A DNA stretch of 64,000 nucleotides. Source: Pseudomonas paralcaligenes. GTDB taxonomy: Bacteria; Pseudomonadota; Gammaproteobacteria; Pseudomonadales; Pseudomonadaceae. The stretch is taken from contig NZ_BPFX01000007.1 in assembly GCF_019655855.1 (NCBI RefSeq), positions 186,001 through 250,000 of the forward strand, written 5' to 3'. Positions within the stretch are counted from its first letter, which is position 1, and each line of letters begins with the position of its first letter. The position numbers and the translations under genes were made by a program. The notes under the pieces were generated by a model. The model did no database searches. It was not told the DNA's origin and saw nothing but the letters and a program-made list of their open reading frames with translations. This document shows positions 1-11,008 of this stretch, in pieces.

Positions 1-11
1 GCAGAGCGAGC

Positions 12-33
12 CCGGCCCGTTAAGCCGGGCCGG
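12..33 (-). terminator. GC hairpin just downstream of dedD
   Basis: An 8-bp perfect inverted repeat (CCGGCCCG and its complement, loop of six bases) lies 20 bases past the dedD stop on the minus strand. There is no clear T-run after it, so it may be an attenuator or an mRNA-end stabiliser rather than a full terminator. In related genomes cvpA and purF follow dedD; they would lie outside this window. Confidence 0.35.
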
Positions 34-52
34 CATGCCGCGATGGAACCGG

Positions 53-688
53 TCAGCCTTTTTCCGGCTGGAAGCGCACCACGAAACCCTTGAGATTCTG
101 CTGGCGGTTGAGCTGGTCGCGCAGGCGATCGGCCTCGGCGCGCTCGATGACGGGGCCGACGAACACCCGGTTCATCCCGTCGAAGGTGCGGATATAGGCG
201 TTGTAGCCGCCGCTGCGCAGGGTCTGCTGCAGCTTCTCGGCGCCGGCGCGGCTGGACAGGCTGGCCAGCTGCACCGACCAGCTGACCGGCAGGTTGCTGG
301 CATCCAGGCCGCTGGCCGGCTTCTGCGCGGCCGGAGCCTGGGCTTGCGCCGGCGCCGGGGTGGCCGCGGGCTGCTGCGGTTGAGCCTGAGGCTGGGGCTT
401 GGGCTCAGCGACGGGCTGGCTCGGCAGTGCGGTGATCGGCTCGCTGGGCGACTGCGGCACCGGCTCCACCGGCGGCACCTCGTCCTCAGGCACCGGTTCG
501 GGCACCACCACCGGGTCCATCGCCACCTCGGGCATGGCCGGCCTTTCGGGCATCGCCGGCGCGTTCACCGTGACCTGGCGCATCTCGTCTTCACGGGAAA
601 ACAGCATGGGCAGGAAGATCACCGCAAGAGCCACCAGCACCAGTGCGCCGACGATACGCTGCTTGAGCCCCTTATCCAGCACTGCCAT
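53..688 (-). CDS. dedD: SPOR-domain cell-division protein DedD-like
   Basis: 211-residue inner-membrane protein. A single membrane segment lies at about residues 8-26, followed by a long Pro/Ala/Gln/Glu-rich periplasmic linker and a C-terminal SPOR domain (about 135-211) beginning at WSVQLASLSS, the peptidoglycan-binding fold that targets proteins to the septum. The start chosen is the ATG giving [11 protein letters not shown]; the frame is open further upstream, but that part lies inside folC and reads as folC in the other frame. The gene overlaps the folC end by 17 bases, so the two are translationally coupled. Family and place after folC are as in other Pseudomonas. Confidence 0.88.
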   Translation of the reverse strand: MAVLDKGLKQRIVGALVLVALAVIFLPMLFSREDEMRQVTVNAPAMPERPAMPEVAMDPVVVPEPVPEDEVPPVEPVPQSPSEPITALPSQPVAEPKPQPQAQPQQPAATPAPAQAQAPAAQKPASGLDASNLPVSWSVQLASLSSRAGAEKLQQTLRSGGYNAYIRTFDGMNRVFVGPVIERAEADRLRDQLNRQQNLKGFVVRFQPEKG

Positions 689-1970
689 CGCTTGCCTCCG
701 CCTGTTGGCCGAGCCACTCCAGGGCCTCGGCCACGCAATAGAAAGATCCGAACACGAGAATCTCGTCACCCTCGTTCGCCCGGCCACACTGTACCAGCAA
801 AGCCTCTGCCACGCAGGCGCAGGCATGCACCTCCGCGCCCAGGTTGCGCAGCGCCGCCTCGAGCTCGCCAGCCGGACGCGAACGCGGGCTGTCCAGCGGC
901 GCCACCGCCCAGTCCTGCACTTCCAGCTGCAGCGGCGCCAGCACGCCGCCCAAATCCTTGTCGGTCAGCAGGCCGAACACCGCGAGACGCTGCCCTTGCA
1001 GCGGGCGTGCCGCCAGCCGCGACGCCAGATACTCGGCGGCGTGAGGGTTGTGTCCGACGTCCAGCAGCAGCGTCAGCGCCTTGCCCTGCCAGTTCAGCCG
1101 CCGCACATCCAGGCGACCGGTCACCCGGGTACGCTGCAACGCCGCGGCCAGACGCTCCGGCTGCCAGGCCAGGCCCAGCGCCGCATAGGCCTGCAGGGCC
1201 AGGGCCGCGTTCTCCATGGGCAGGTCGAGCAGCGGCAGACCATGCAGCTCCAGCACCTGGCCGGTCGCCGTGAGCCCTCGCCAGTCCCAGCCATCGCCAC
1301 GCACGGCCAGATCGTAGTCGCGCCCACGCAGGAACAGCGGGCAATCCAGCTCGGCGACCTTCTGCAGCAGCGGCAGCGGCGGGTCGAGATCGCCGCACAG
1401 GGCGGGCTTGTCCTGGCGCAGGATGCCGGCCTTCTCGAAGGCCACCGATTCGCGGGTATCGCCGAGCCAGTCGACATGATCGAGACCGATGCTGGTGACC
1501 AGCGCCAGATCGGCATCGACCAGGTTGACCGCGTCCAGCCGCCCGCCCAGGCCGACCTCCAGCACCACCGCATCCAGGGCGGCGCGCTCGAACAGCCAGA
1601 AGGCCGCCAGGGTGCCCATCTCGAAATAGGTCAGGGAAATCTCGCTACGCCCGGCTTCGACCGCGGCGAACGCCTCGCACAGCTCCTCGTCGGAGGCATC
1701 ACGGCCTTCGAGCTGGACGCGCTCGTTGTAGCGCAGCAGATGGGGGGAGCTGTAGACGCCGACCCTGAGCCCATGTTCGCGCAGCAGGGAAGCCACGAAG
1801 GCGCAGGTGGACCCCTTGCCGTTGGTACCGGTGACCGTGATCACCAGCGGCGCCGGCTTGCCCAGGCCGAGCCGGCGGGCCACCTCGTGCGAGCGCTCCA
1901 GCCCCATGTCGATGGCGCTGGGGTGCAGTTGCTCCAGGTAGCTCAGCCAGTCGGCGAGGGATCGACTCAT
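672..1970 (-). CDS. folC: Bifunctional folylpolyglutamate synthase / dihydrofolate synthase FolC
   Basis: 432 residues, normal family length. Adds glutamate to dihydropteroate and to folates in the cytoplasm, using ATP. The Mur-ligase P-loop GTNGKGST is near residue 49, and the central Mur-ligase block with GLDHVDWLG and KAGI is intact; the C-terminal ligase domain carries the DVGHNPHAA motif. The gene overlaps accD by 4 bases (ATGA type) and dedD by 17, so accD-folC-dedD reads as one transcript. No oddities. Confidence 0.96.
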   Translation of the reverse strand: MSRSLADWLSYLEQLHPSAIDMGLERSHEVARRLGLGKPAPLVITVTGTNGKGSTCAFVASLLREHGLRVGVYSSPHLLRYNERVQLEGRDASDEELCEAFAAVEAGRSEISLTYFEMGTLAAFWLFERAALDAVVLEVGLGGRLDAVNLVDADLALVTSIGLDHVDWLGDTRESVAFEKAGILRQDKPALCGDLDPPLPLLQKVAELDCPLFLRGRDYDLAVRGDGWDWRGLTATGQVLELHGLPLLDLPMENAALALQAYAALGLAWQPERLAAALQRTRVTGRLDVRRLNWQGKALTLLLDVGHNPHAAEYLASRLAARPLQGQRLAVFGLLTDKDLGGVLAPLQLEVQDWAVAPLDSPRSRPAGELEAALRNLGAEVHACACVAEALLVQCGRANEGDEILVFGSFYCVAEALEWLGQQAEASDGSAG

Positions 1971-2869
1971 GCGCTGGCCGAGACCGGAGCCGCGACCGGG
2001 ATCGAAGACGGGGTCGGCAGGTGCTGCAGCTGCGCCAGCAGGCGCGCCAGGCGCGGGCGCAGCTCGTTGCGGTGGATGATCATGTCGATCGCGCCATGCT
2101 CCAGCAGGAACTCGCTGCGCTGGAAGCCTTCCGGCAGCTTCTCGCGCACGGTCTGCTCGATCACCCGCGGGCCGGCGAAACCGATCAGCGCACGCGGCTC
2201 GGCGACGATCACGTCACCGAGCATGGCCAAGCTGGCGGAAACGCCACCGTAGACCGGGTCGGTCAGCACGGAGATGAAGGGAATCCCCTCCTCGCGCAGG
2301 CGCGCCAGCACGGCGCTGGTCTTGGCCATCTGCATCAGGGAGATCAGCGCCTCCTGCATGCGCGCACCACCCGAGGCGGCGAAGCACACCAGCGGACAAC
2401 GCTGTTCCAGGGCGGCGTTGGCGGCACGCACGAAGCGCTCGCCGACGATGGCGCCCATGGAGCCGCCCATGAAGCTGAACTCGAAGGCACAGGCCACCAC
2501 GGGCATGCCCTGCAGCTTGCCGCTCATGGAGATGAGCGCGTCCTTCTCGCCGGTTTCCTTCTGCGCGCCGGCGAGGCGGTCCTTGTACTTCTTGCTGTCG
2601 CGGAATTTCAGGCGGTCCACCGGCTCCAGCTCGGCCCCCAGCTCTTCGCGGCCGTCCTCATCGAGGAACAGGTCCAGGCGGGCGCGGGCGTTGATGCGCA
2701 TGTGGTGGTTGCACTTGGGGCAGACGTCGAGGGTCTTTTCCAGCTCGGGGCGATAGAGCACGGCATCGCAGGACGGACACTTGTGCCAGAGCCCTTCGGG
2801 CACCGAGCTCTTCTTGACCTCGGAACGCATGATCGAAGGGATCAGCTTGTCTCTCAACCAGTTGCTCAT
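1967..2869 (-). CDS. accD: Acetyl-CoA carboxylase carboxyltransferase subunit beta
   Basis: 300 residues. With AccA it transfers the carboxyl group from carboxybiotin to acetyl-CoA, giving malonyl-CoA, the first committed step of fatty acid synthesis. An N-terminal C4 zinc ribbon is seen (Cys31, Cys34, Cys50, Cys53), followed by the crotonase-like carboxyltransferase domain with the oxyanion segment SGGARMQE. It follows trpF by about 130 bases and overlaps folC by 4. No recognisable internal promoter was seen in the gap. Confidence 0.97.
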   Translation of the reverse strand: MSNWLRDKLIPSIMRSEVKKSSVPEGLWHKCPSCDAVLYRPELEKTLDVCPKCNHHMRINARARLDLFLDEDGREELGAELEPVDRLKFRDSKKYKDRLAGAQKETGEKDALISMSGKLQGMPVVACAFEFSFMGGSMGAIVGERFVRAANAALEQRCPLVCFAASGGARMQEALISLMQMAKTSAVLARLREEGIPFISVLTDPVYGGVSASLAMLGDVIVAEPRALIGFAGPRVIEQTVREKLPEGFQRSEFLLEHGAIDMIIHRNELRPRLARLLAQLQHLPTPSSIPVAAPVSASA

Positions 2870-3000
2870 GCTTGCTCTCCGTAACTGTTGCAGGGCCTTC
2901 GGCGGCCCGGGCGAGTCTGATTCAGGCCGTCAGCGGCTGTCGCCGCCCTCCGGCGGGGGCACAATGGCTTATGGACGGCAGGCATCCGGCCGTCGTCACA

Positions 3001-3621
3001 TCAACCGCCGCGCGCCGCGCGAATGAACGCGCCGATCTTTTCCGCATCCTTGATGCCCTTGCTCGCTTCCACTCCGCCGCTGACATCCACCGCATAGGGA
3101 CGCACCCGGGCCACCGCCGAGGCGACGTTATCGGAATGGAGCCCGCCGGCGAGGATCACCGGCTTGCTCAGCGTCTGCGGCACCAGGGACCAGTCGAAGG
3201 CGGCGCCGGTTCCGCCCGGCACGCCCTCCACATAGGTGTCCAGCAATATGCCGCTGGCGCCCGGATAGCGATCCACCCGGGCCGCGATGTCGTCGCCCGC
3301 CTTCACCCGCAGGGCCTTGATATAGGGACGGTTGAAACCTTCGCAGTGTTCGGGCGACTCGTCGCCATGGAACTGCAGCAGGTCGAGCGGCACGCTGGCG
3401 AGGAGCCTTTCAAGTTCGGTGCGCTCCATATCGACGAACAGGCCGACCGTGGTCACGAAGGGCGGCAGCGCGGCGATGATCACCCGCGCCTGCTCGACGT
3501 CGACTGCGCGAGGGCTCCTGGCATAGAAAACCAGCCCGATGGCGTCGGCGCCGGCCGCAGCGGCGGCCAGGGCATCCTCGACCCGGGTGATTCCACAGAT
3601 TTTGACGCGAATGGCTGTCAA
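3001..3621 (-). CDS. trpF: Phosphoribosylanthranilate isomerase
   Basis: 206-residue TIM-barrel enzyme of tryptophan synthesis, converting N-(5'-phosphoribosyl)anthranilate to CdRP. The catalytic cysteine is in VKICGITR at the N-terminus and the second catalytic aspartate in LLDTYVEG. No ATG lies near the conserved start; a TTG giving [10 protein letters not shown] with an AAGGTG ribosome site eight bases upstream is the best start. The open frame runs about 380 bases further upstream through truA, which I regard as shadow. It is unlinked to other trp genes, as usual in Pseudomonas. Confidence 0.93.
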   Translation of the reverse strand: MTAIRVKICGITRVEDALAAAAAGADAIGLVFYARSPRAVDVEQARVIIAALPPFVTTVGLFVDMERTELERLLASVPLDLLQFHGDESPEHCEGFNRPYIKALRVKAGDDIAARVDRYPGASGILLDTYVEGVPGGTGAAFDWSLVPQTLSKPVILAGGLHSDNVASAVARVRPYAVDVSGGVEASKGIKDAEKIGAFIRAARGG

Positions 3622-3677
3622 CCTGCTGGCACCTTCTGAAAAACGGACTTGGATGGTAACAAAGCCTCGGGGCAGTT

Positions 3678-4535
3678 TCAGCCGAAGTCTTGCGGCAACG
3701 CGGAAAGGAAATGCGGCCCCAGGTAGCGCTGCGGCAGCTCGAACTCCTCGGGATATTCGACCTGCACCAGATAGAGGCCATAGGGGTGGGCCGTGATCCC
3801 GCCGGCGCGGCGGTCCCGCGCCGCCAGTATGTCGTTCACCCAGGATGGATCGCGCTCGCCCGCACCGATGGTCATCAACACCCCGGCGAAATTGCGCACC
3901 ATGTGATGAAGGAAGGCATTGGCACGCACGTCGATGACGATGAAGCGGCCATGCTCGATCACTTCGAGGTGATGCACCGTCTTCACCGGCGACTTGGCCT
4001 GGCACTGCACCGCGCGGAACGAGGTGAAGTCATGGGTACCGGCCAGCAGACGTGCCGCCTCGCGCATCCGCGCCACCTCCAGCGGGCGGTGATTCCAGGT
4101 GACCTCCTGGGCCATATGCGCTGGGCGGATATGGTCGTTGTAGATCACGTAGCGGTAGCGCCGGGCACAGGCCTTGAAGCGGGAATGAAAATGCGCCGGC
4201 ATGACCCTGGCCCAGGTCACGCTGATATCGGCAGGCAGGTTGGCGTTGGCGCCCATCACCCAGGCCTTGAGCGGACGCTCGGCGCGTGTGTCGAAATGGG
4301 CCACCTGGCCGCTGGCATGCACACCGGCATCGGTACGCCCAGCGCACATCAGGCCGATCGGCTCGTCTGCAACCTGGGATAGCGCCTTTTCCAGCGACTC
4401 CTGCACCGTGGGCACGCCATTATCCTGGCGCTGCCAGCCACGGTAGCGGGTGCCCTTGTATTCCACGCCAAGGGCGATTCTGAAAACGCCAGGGGCGGCC
4501 ATTTCGGCCGCCCCTGAGGGTATTGCTTCGGACAT
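3678..4535 (-). CDS. truA: tRNA pseudouridine(38-40) synthase TruA
   Basis: Up to 285 residues. Forms pseudouridine at positions 38-40 of the tRNA anticodon stem. The catalytic aspartate is in [11 protein letters not shown], and RYRYVIYN and the C-terminal FLHHMVRN motif are present. The first ATG lies three bases after the fimV stop with a weak ribosome site. A second ATG at 4502 (giving [12 protein letters not shown]) has a better AGGGG site, but that site lies in a perfect hairpin (4490-4516). Translational coupling to fimV and use of the first ATG seem likely; the choice is open. Confidence 0.94.
   Translation of the reverse strand: MSEAIPSGAAEMAAPGVFRIALGVEYKGTRYRGWQRQDNGVPTVQESLEKALSQVADEPIGLMCAGRTDAGVHASGQVAHFDTRAERPLKAWVMGANANLPADISVTWARVMPAHFHSRFKACARRYRYVIYNDHIRPAHMAQEVTWNHRPLEVARMREAARLLAGTHDFTSFRAVQCQAKSPVKTVHHLEVIEHGRFIVIDVRANAFLHHMVRNFAGVLMTIGAGERDPSWVNDILAARDRRAGGITAHPYGLYLVQVEYPEEFELPQRYLGPHFLSALPQDFG
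4490..4516 (-). other. Perfect hairpin across the truA N-terminal codons
   Basis: An 11-bp perfect inverted repeat (CAGGGGCGGCC, five-base loop, complement) covers the second possible truA start codon and its AGGGG ribosome site. On the minus strand it is followed about four bases later by a short TTTT. It could attenuate transcription between fimV and truA or hide the internal ribosome site. It encodes the low-conservation Ala-rich N-terminus of TruA. Confidence 0.6.
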
Positions 4536-4538
4536 GGA

Positions 4539-7424
4539 TCAGCTCAGTTTGGCGATCAGCTCGCGCGCTTCCTGCTGCTGGCCGTCGCTGCCCTCGGCGA
4601 TCACTTCGTCGAGGATGTCGCGGGCGCCTTCACTGTCGCCCATGTCGATGTAGGCCCGCGCCAGGTCCAGTTTGGTGGCGGTTTCGTCGGTACCCGAGAG
4701 GAAGTCGAAATCGTCGTCCACATCCAGCCCTGCTGCGGTAGAGGAGGCTTCCGGCTGGGCGGCCGGCAGATCGGCGGAGAGGTCGCTGCTCAGGTCGTCC
4801 AGTTCGGCGGACACTTCGTCCAGTTGCGCGGCGAAGCTGTCTTCGGCCGGCGCGACCGGCGCCTCGTCGGCCAACGACAGGTCGAAGTCGGCCGGCATGT
4901 CCAGATCGGCCGCCGCACCCGGCGCCTCGGAAACCAGCGGCTCGTCGTCCAGGCTCAGCATGAAGTCGTCCTCGGCGGCGGCCACGGACGGCTTGCTTTC
5001 GGCCTCCAGATCCAGGTTGAAGTCGGCCAGATCATCGTCGAGCGAGAGGCTGTCGCTGGTGCTCGCGCTGTCGCCGCCCAGGTCGAGATCGAAGTCCATG
5101 TCGCCGCCAGCAGTGGAGCTTGCCGGGGCGGACGGCGCATCGAGGCCGAAGTTGGAATCCAGTTCCAAGTCGTCGAAGCCGGTTTCAGCGAGCGGAGCAG
5201 CAGGAGCGGCCGGCTCGTCGAGCGCGACATCGAGGTCGTCCAGGCTCAGGTCGAAGGAGTCATCCGCGGCAGCGGGCTTGGCAGCCGGCTCGTCCAGGGT
5301 CAGATCGTCCAGGCTGAAGTCATCCAGCGCGTCGGCAGCGGCGACACCACCTGCGGCCGCGGCAGCGGCCAGCGCCATGGCCGGGTAGCGGGCCTTCAGC
5401 TGATCGATGGCACCGGCGGAGCCGCCGATCTCGCGCAGCTCCTGCTCCTGGCGGGCGAAGCCTTCACGGTCGCCCAGCTCGGCGTAGACTTCCATGAGTT
5501 TCAGGCGCAGGTCGCTGCGATGCGGCTCGTCGTTGATGGCGTTGTGCAGCAGCTCGGCGGCCTGGCTGAACTTGCCGTAGGCGATATAGATGTCCGCCTC
5601 ACCCAGGGCATCGGCGGTCTGCGGCGCAACACGCTCTTCGGCCTGATCGCGCAGCGCAGCGTCGCTGGCGGTATCGTCCAGGCCGGCGAAGCTGTCGTCC
5701 GGCAGGTCCATTTCGTTGGCGAAAGTGGGGCTATCGTCCTGCGGCGCGAGGCTGTTCTGCAGTTCCGCTTCCTTCATCGCGTTGCGACGGGAGAGCATCA
5801 TCAGACCCAGCAGCAGCACCAGCAGCGCACCGCCACCGATGGCGCCGAGCAGCATGGGGTTGCCCAGCACTTCGTCGAGCATGCTTTGCGGCGCGGGCGT
5901 CTGAGCCACCGGCGCGGCAGGCTTCGGCGCCTGGGCAGGCTTGGCGGGCGGAGCCGGCTGAGGTGCAACCGCCGGAGCGGCCGGCTGGGTGGCAGGCGCC
6001 TGGGCAGCCGGCTCAGCCGGCGTGGGCTTTGGGGCCGATTCCTCGTAGTTGAAGTCCGGGCTCGCAGGCTTCTCGGTCGGGTTCGCATCCGCAGGCGCGG
6101 GCTCCGCCGGCTTGGCTTCGGCCGGTGGGACCTCCGCGGGCTTGGGCTCGACGACCGGCGCGACCGGTGCTGCCGGAGCCTCGGCCGCCGGCTGGGACGG
6201 GACGGCAGGAGCAGCAGGCTGCAGCGTCGCCGCGGCATTGTTCTGCTGTGCCAGATCGGCCTGCAGCTTGGCCAGCTGGCTGTCCTTGAGTTCGATCAGG
6301 CGCTGGGCCTTGTCCAACTGGCTCTGCAGATCGGACAGGCGCCCCTTCAGCTCTTCGCTCTCGCGACGGCTGGAGTCCAGGCTTTCCTTGGTAACGGCCA
6401 GCTGGTCGCTGAGCGCCTTGCTGTTGCCGGTTCCGGCGTCGCTGCCCGCGGTGGACTTGCCGCCGTCGGCGGCCACCAGTTTCAGATTGTCCTTCGCGTC
6501 GGCCTTGGCCGGAGCGGCACCGGCGGTATCGCGCTTGGTGGCATCCAGCTGGCGAGCACCGCTGGCTGCGACGCTGCGCCCTTCGCGCCAAGCATTGTTC
6601 TGTTCGGAGACCTGGGCCAGGGCTTCCGACTGGCTGCGGCTCTTGACCTGGGCATCGGTCGGCAGGCGCAGCACCTGGCCGCTCTTCAGGCGGTTGATGT
6701 TGCCGCCGAGGAACGCATCCGGGTTCAGGTCCTGGATGGCCAGCATGGCCTGGTGCACGGAGCCGCCCTGGCGGCTGCGCTGGGCGATTTCCCAGAGGGT
6801 ATCGTTGGAGGTGGTCTTGTACTGGTCACCGTCGATCCGGGCGGCGGGGGCTGCAGCCGGCGCCGGAGCGGCAGCCGCGGCAGGGGCCGGAGGAGCGGCC
6901 GGCCGAGCCGGGGCACTGGCGGAAGGGGTCACGGGGCGCGGCACGGGCGCGGCGGCCTGCGGACGCGGAGCGGGAGCTGCCGCCACCGGCAGGCGCGGCG
7001 CGGTCAGCACCGGCGACGGCGAGTACATCGGCGGGTCGAGCAGCAGGGTGTATTCGCGCAGCAGGCGGCCATTGGGCCACAGCACTTCGACCAGGAAGTT
7101 GACGTAAGGCTCGCGCACCGGCTTGGTCGAGGTGATGCGAATCACGCTCCTGCCGTTGGGCTTGATGATCGGCGTGAACTTGAGGTCGGTCAGGAAATAC
7201 TGACGCTCGACGCCCGCCTTGTTGAATTCATCCGGCGATGCGAGGCTGGGTTTCACCTCCGCCTGAGACAGATCACGCACCTCCAGCAGCTCGATCTCCG
7301 CCACCAGTGGCTGGCTCAGCGAGGACTGCAGGTCGATCTCCCCTAGCCCCAGCGCATGTGCCGTACCCGAGGTCAGCGCGGAAGCAGCTGCGATTGCCAG
7401 CACCAGTTTGCGAACCCGAACCAT
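4539..7424 (-). CDS. fimV: FimV, type IV pilus assembly / polar hub protein
   Basis: 961 residues. Inner-membrane protein needed for type IV pilus secretin assembly, twitching and polar organisation. In order: signal peptide (about 1-24), FimV N-terminal domain, a Pro/Ala-rich stretch, a LysM peptidoglycan-binding motif (about 195-255), a coiled coil (about 338-391), a Pro/Ala/Glu-rich linker, one membrane segment (about 522-545), then a long acidic Asp/Leu/Ser-rich cytoplasmic part with repeated LDD/LSLDD units and a C-terminal TPR-like FimV domain (about 911-961). The start is the ATG preceded by AAGGGA; an upstream in-frame ATG adds 12 residues without a ribosome site. Confidence 0.96.
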   Translation of the reverse strand: MVRVRKLVLAIAAASALTSGTAHALGLGEIDLQSSLSQPLVAEIELLEVRDLSQAEVKPSLASPDEFNKAGVERQYFLTDLKFTPIIKPNGRSVIRITSTKPVREPYVNFLVEVLWPNGRLLREYTLLLDPPMYSPSPVLTAPRLPVAAAPAPRPQAAAPVPRPVTPSASAPARPAAPPAPAAAAAPAPAAAPAARIDGDQYKTTSNDTLWEIAQRSRQGGSVHQAMLAIQDLNPDAFLGGNINRLKSGQVLRLPTDAQVKSRSQSEALAQVSEQNNAWREGRSVAASGARQLDATKRDTAGAAPAKADAKDNLKLVAADGGKSTAGSDAGTGNSKALSDQLAVTKESLDSSRRESEELKGRLSDLQSQLDKAQRLIELKDSQLAKLQADLAQQNNAAATLQPAAPAVPSQPAAEAPAAPVAPVVEPKPAEVPPAEAKPAEPAPADANPTEKPASPDFNYEESAPKPTPAEPAAQAPATQPAAPAVAPQPAPPAKPAQAPKPAAPVAQTPAPQSMLDEVLGNPMLLGAIGGGALLVLLLGLMMLSRRNAMKEAELQNSLAPQDDSPTFANEMDLPDDSFAGLDDTASDAALRDQAEERVAPQTADALGEADIYIAYGKFSQAAELLHNAINDEPHRSDLRLKLMEVYAELGDREGFARQEQELREIGGSAGAIDQLKARYPAMALAAAAAAGGVAAADALDDFSLDDLTLDEPAAKPAAADDSFDLSLDDLDVALDEPAAPAAPLAETGFDDLELDSNFGLDAPSAPASSTAGGDMDFDLDLGGDSASTSDSLSLDDDLADFNLDLEAESKPSVAAAEDDFMLSLDDEPLVSEAPGAAADLDMPADFDLSLADEAPVAPAEDSFAAQLDEVSAELDDLSSDLSADLPAAQPEASSTAAGLDVDDDFDFLSGTDETATKLDLARAYIDMGDSEGARDILDEVIAEGSDGQQQEARELIAKLS

Positions 7425-7530
7425 AGCGTAATCCCTTGTTTTATCTTTTTTTCTCGTCAAACGAGACGATTCTGAAGCCCGCTGCCTGCACCCGCCTGAG
7501 CCGGTTCCCCGTCAGCGAAACTACCAAAAC

Positions 7531-7559
7531 AGTATTGCCAAGCTAGAATAATTCTTCAA
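7531..7559 (-). promoter_or_regulatory. Candidate sigma-70 promoter of fimV
   Basis: On the minus strand TTGAAG and AATACT are separated by 17 bases, each matching four of six consensus bases, in an AT-rich gap 107-135 bases upstream of the fimV start. This would drive the fimV-truA transcript. Read from sequence only. Confidence 0.45.
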
Positions 7560-7578
7560 ATTTGGGGCTAAGTATCTT

Positions 7579-8580
7579 TTACAGATAGTGTTTTATCAAC
7601 AACTCGCCAATTTGCACAGCATTGAGCGCCGAGCCTTTTCGCACATTATCTGACGCAATCCACAAATTGAGCTCCGCGGGATCGTCGAGGCCGGCGCGCA
7701 GGCGACCAACATACAGTTCATCCTGCCCCACCGCATCTCCCACGACGGTCGGATAGTCGCCACTCTCCACCAATTCGATGCCCGGCTGTCGCTCCAGCCG
7801 CTGCGCCACCGCCGCCAGGTCCACCGGTTCGTCCGTCTGCACAGACACCACCAGGCTGTCGCCGAAGAAGACCGGGGCGACACAGCAGGTGACGGCCACC
7901 TTCAGGCCATCGACGGCCAGCACCTGTTTCAGCTCCGCCGCGATCCGCCGCTCCAGATGCGCATGACCGCCCTCCTCCTCGCCAATCCGGGCCAGCAGGT
8001 TGAAGGCGATCTGGCGATCGAACAGCTGCGGCTCCAAGGGGCGCATGTTGAGCAACTCGGTGGTCTGCCTGGCCAGCTCGCTGACACCGGCACGCCCCAG
8101 GCTGGAAACCGCCAGGGCCGCCGTCAGGGTGATCCTGCGCAGGCCGAGTGCGGAGTGCAATGGCGCCAGCACCGCGGCCAGGGCGGTCGCGGCCGGCGCC
8201 GGACTGGCCAACAGATAAGGAGCGTTCGCGCCGGCCAGCGCCTCGGCATTGGCTTCCGGCACCACGGGCAGTGCCTGCTCCAGGCCACCGCTCAGGTCGA
8301 TCACGGAACAGCCGGCGGCATGCGCCCTGGCACCGTATTGCCGGGAGACGTCCTCGCCCGCCGCGAAGAACGCCAGCTGTACCTGGGCGAAATCGAAGTC
8401 GGTCAGTTCCCGCACCCGCAGGTTCTTGCCGCGGAACGCCATGGCCTGGCCGGCCGAGGCATTGCCGGCCAGCAGATGCAGGGTGGCGACCGGAAACCCG
8501 CGCTCCTCCAGCAGTTGCACCAGGGTTTCGCCAACGGTGCCGGTGGCGCCGATGACGGCGATATCGAAGGTCTTGGACAT
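7579..8580 (-). CDS. Aspartate-semialdehyde dehydrogenase-like protein without catalytic cysteine
   Basis: 333 residues, similar in layout to the ASD of Gram-positive bacteria and to the USG-1 group. The NAD(P)-binding GATGTVG is at residues 11-17, and the dimerisation domain includes QIAFNLLARIGEEEGG. Where true ASD has the nucleophile in NPNCST, this protein reads SPAPAAT (about 126-132), with no cysteine. The start giving MSKTFDIAVIGA is chosen; an upstream in-frame start adds 18 atypical residues. It lies between asd and fimV, as in other Pseudomonas by memory. It is probably not an ASD; the function is unknown. Confidence 0.85.
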   Translation of the reverse strand: MSKTFDIAVIGATGTVGETLVQLLEERGFPVATLHLLAGNASAGQAMAFRGKNLRVRELTDFDFAQVQLAFFAAGEDVSRQYGARAHAAGCSVIDLSGGLEQALPVVPEANAEALAGANAPYLLASPAPAATALAAVLAPLHSALGLRRITLTAALAVSSLGRAGVSELARQTTELLNMRPLEPQLFDRQIAFNLLARIGEEEGGHAHLERRIAAELKQVLAVDGLKVAVTCCVAPVFFGDSLVVSVQTDEPVDLAAVAQRLERQPGIELVESGDYPTVVGDAVGQDELYVGRLRAGLDDPAELNLWIASDNVRKGSALNAVQIGELLIKHYL

Positions 8581-8637
8581 CGGAAAGCCTTGAACAGAAA
8601 AGCGGACCGGCACTCTACCCGGCCCGCCGGACAAACG

Positions 8638-8665
8638 AAAAGGGCCGGTCTATGACCGGCCCTTT
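8638..8665 (-). terminator. Rho-independent terminator after asd
   Basis: Stem AAAGGGCCGGTC / GACCGGCCCTTT with a short loop, ending in TTTT on the minus strand, 16 bases past the asd stop. It should separate asd from the Asd-like gene downstream. Confidence 0.8.
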
Positions 8666-8680
8666 GCGCCACGGCGACTA

Positions 8681-9793
8681 TCAGCGCTCGAGCAGGATGC
8701 GCAGCATGCGGCGCAGCGGCTCGGCCGCACCCCACAGCAGTTGGTCGCCGACGGTGAAGGCGCCCAGGTACTGGGAACCCATGTTGAGCTTGCGCAGACG
8801 ACCGACCGGAACGCTCAGGGTGCCGGTGACGGCGGTCGGGCCGAGGTCGCGGATGCTGGCTTCGCGGGTGTTCGGCACCAGCTTGACCCAGGGGTTGTGT
8901 TGGCTGATCAGGCCTTCGATGTCGCCCATCGGCACATCCTTGTTCAGCTTGATGGTCAGCGCCTGGCTGTGGCAGCGCATGGCGCCGATGCGCACGCACA
9001 GGCCGTCCACCGGGATCGGGTTCTTGAAGCGACCAAGAATCTTGTTGGTCTCCGCCTGGCCCTTCCATTCTTCGCGGCTCTGGCCGTTGGGCAGCTCCTT
9101 GTCGATGTAGGGAATCAGGCTGCCGGCCAGCGGCACGCCGAAGTTGTCCACCGGGAAGGCATCGCCGCGCATGGTCTCGGCGACCTTGCGGTCGATGTCG
9201 AGGATGGCGCTGGCCGGGTCGGCCAGGTCATCGGCCACGGAGGCGTTGATCGCGCCCATCTGCCTGATCAGCTCGCGCATGTTCTGCGCGCCGGCGCCGG
9301 AGGCCGCCTGGTAGGTCATGGCGCTCATCCACTCGACCAGGCCGGCTTCGTACAGGCCGCCCAGAGCCATCAGCATCAGGCTGACGGTGCAGTTGCCGCC
9401 GATGTAGTTCTTGGTGCCGGCGTCCAGCGACTGGTCGATCACCCGGCGGTTGACCGGGTCGAGCACAATCACCGAGTCGTCGGCCATGCGCAGGCTGGAG
9501 GCCGCGTCGATCCAGTAGCCGTTCCAGCCGGCTTCGCGCAGCTTGGGGAAGACTTCGCTGGTGTAGTCGCCGCCCTGGCAGGTCAGGATCACGTCGAGGG
9601 TCTTCAGCTCGTCGATGCTGTAGGCATCCTTCAGCGGGGCGACGTCCTTGCCAATCGCCGGCCCCTGGCCGCCAACATTGGAGGTGGTGAAGAACACCGG
9701 CTCGATCAGGTCGAAGTCGCGCTCTTCCAGCATGCGCTGCATGAGCACGGAACCAACCATACCGCGCCAACCGATCAGACCTACGCGTTTCAT
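8681..9793 (-). CDS. asd: Aspartate-semialdehyde dehydrogenase
   Basis: 370 residues, matching proteobacterial ASD. Reduces beta-aspartyl phosphate to aspartate semialdehyde with NADPH, for lysine, diaminopimelate, threonine and methionine. The nucleotide-binding GWRGMVGS is at 8-15, the nucleophile Cys135 in GGNCTVSLM, and the catalytic histidine in [10 protein letters not shown]. It follows leuB by 54 bases on the same strand and ends at a terminator. The intact catalytic site contrasts with the paralogue immediately downstream. Confidence 0.97.
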   Translation of the reverse strand: MKRVGLIGWRGMVGSVLMQRMLEERDFDLIEPVFFTTSNVGGQGPAIGKDVAPLKDAYSIDELKTLDVILTCQGGDYTSEVFPKLREAGWNGYWIDAASSLRMADDSVIVLDPVNRRVIDQSLDAGTKNYIGGNCTVSLMLMALGGLYEAGLVEWMSAMTYQAASGAGAQNMRELIRQMGAINASVADDLADPASAILDIDRKVAETMRGDAFPVDNFGVPLAGSLIPYIDKELPNGQSREEWKGQAETNKILGRFKNPIPVDGLCVRIGAMRCHSQALTIKLNKDVPMGDIEGLISQHNPWVKLVPNTREASIRDLGPTAVTGTLSVPVGRLRKLNMGSQYLGAFTVGDQLLWGAAEPLRRMLRILLER

Positions 9794-9847
9794 AACGACT
9801 ACACCCTATGGAGAAGTGGGGCCGCTGCTCGCAGCGGGCCCGACAGA

Positions 9848-10930
<1,083 letters not shown>

Positions 10931-10946
10931 CACATCCTCATACGCC

Positions 10947-11008
10947 GTAGGGTACGCCATGCGCACCGTGCAAATGGTCAGTCGGTCGGTGCGCGCAACG
11001 CACCCTAC
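10947..11008. repeat. Dispersed inverted repeat in the leuD-leuB gap
   Basis: Two inverted arms, GTAGGGTACGCCATGCGCAC (from 10947) and an imperfect complement ending CGCACCCTAC (to 11008), enclose about 20 bases. The right arm covers the leuD stop codon. The same GTAGGGTGCGC family occurs at 31186-31249, and a fragment lies near 58213. This resembles Pseudomonas intergenic REP-type repeats. Confidence 0.7.

Noticed and set aside
4824..7346. 840-codon frame opposite fimV
   Set aside because: Arg/Gly/Leu/Gln-rich with no motifs; a reflection of the repetitive fimV sequence.
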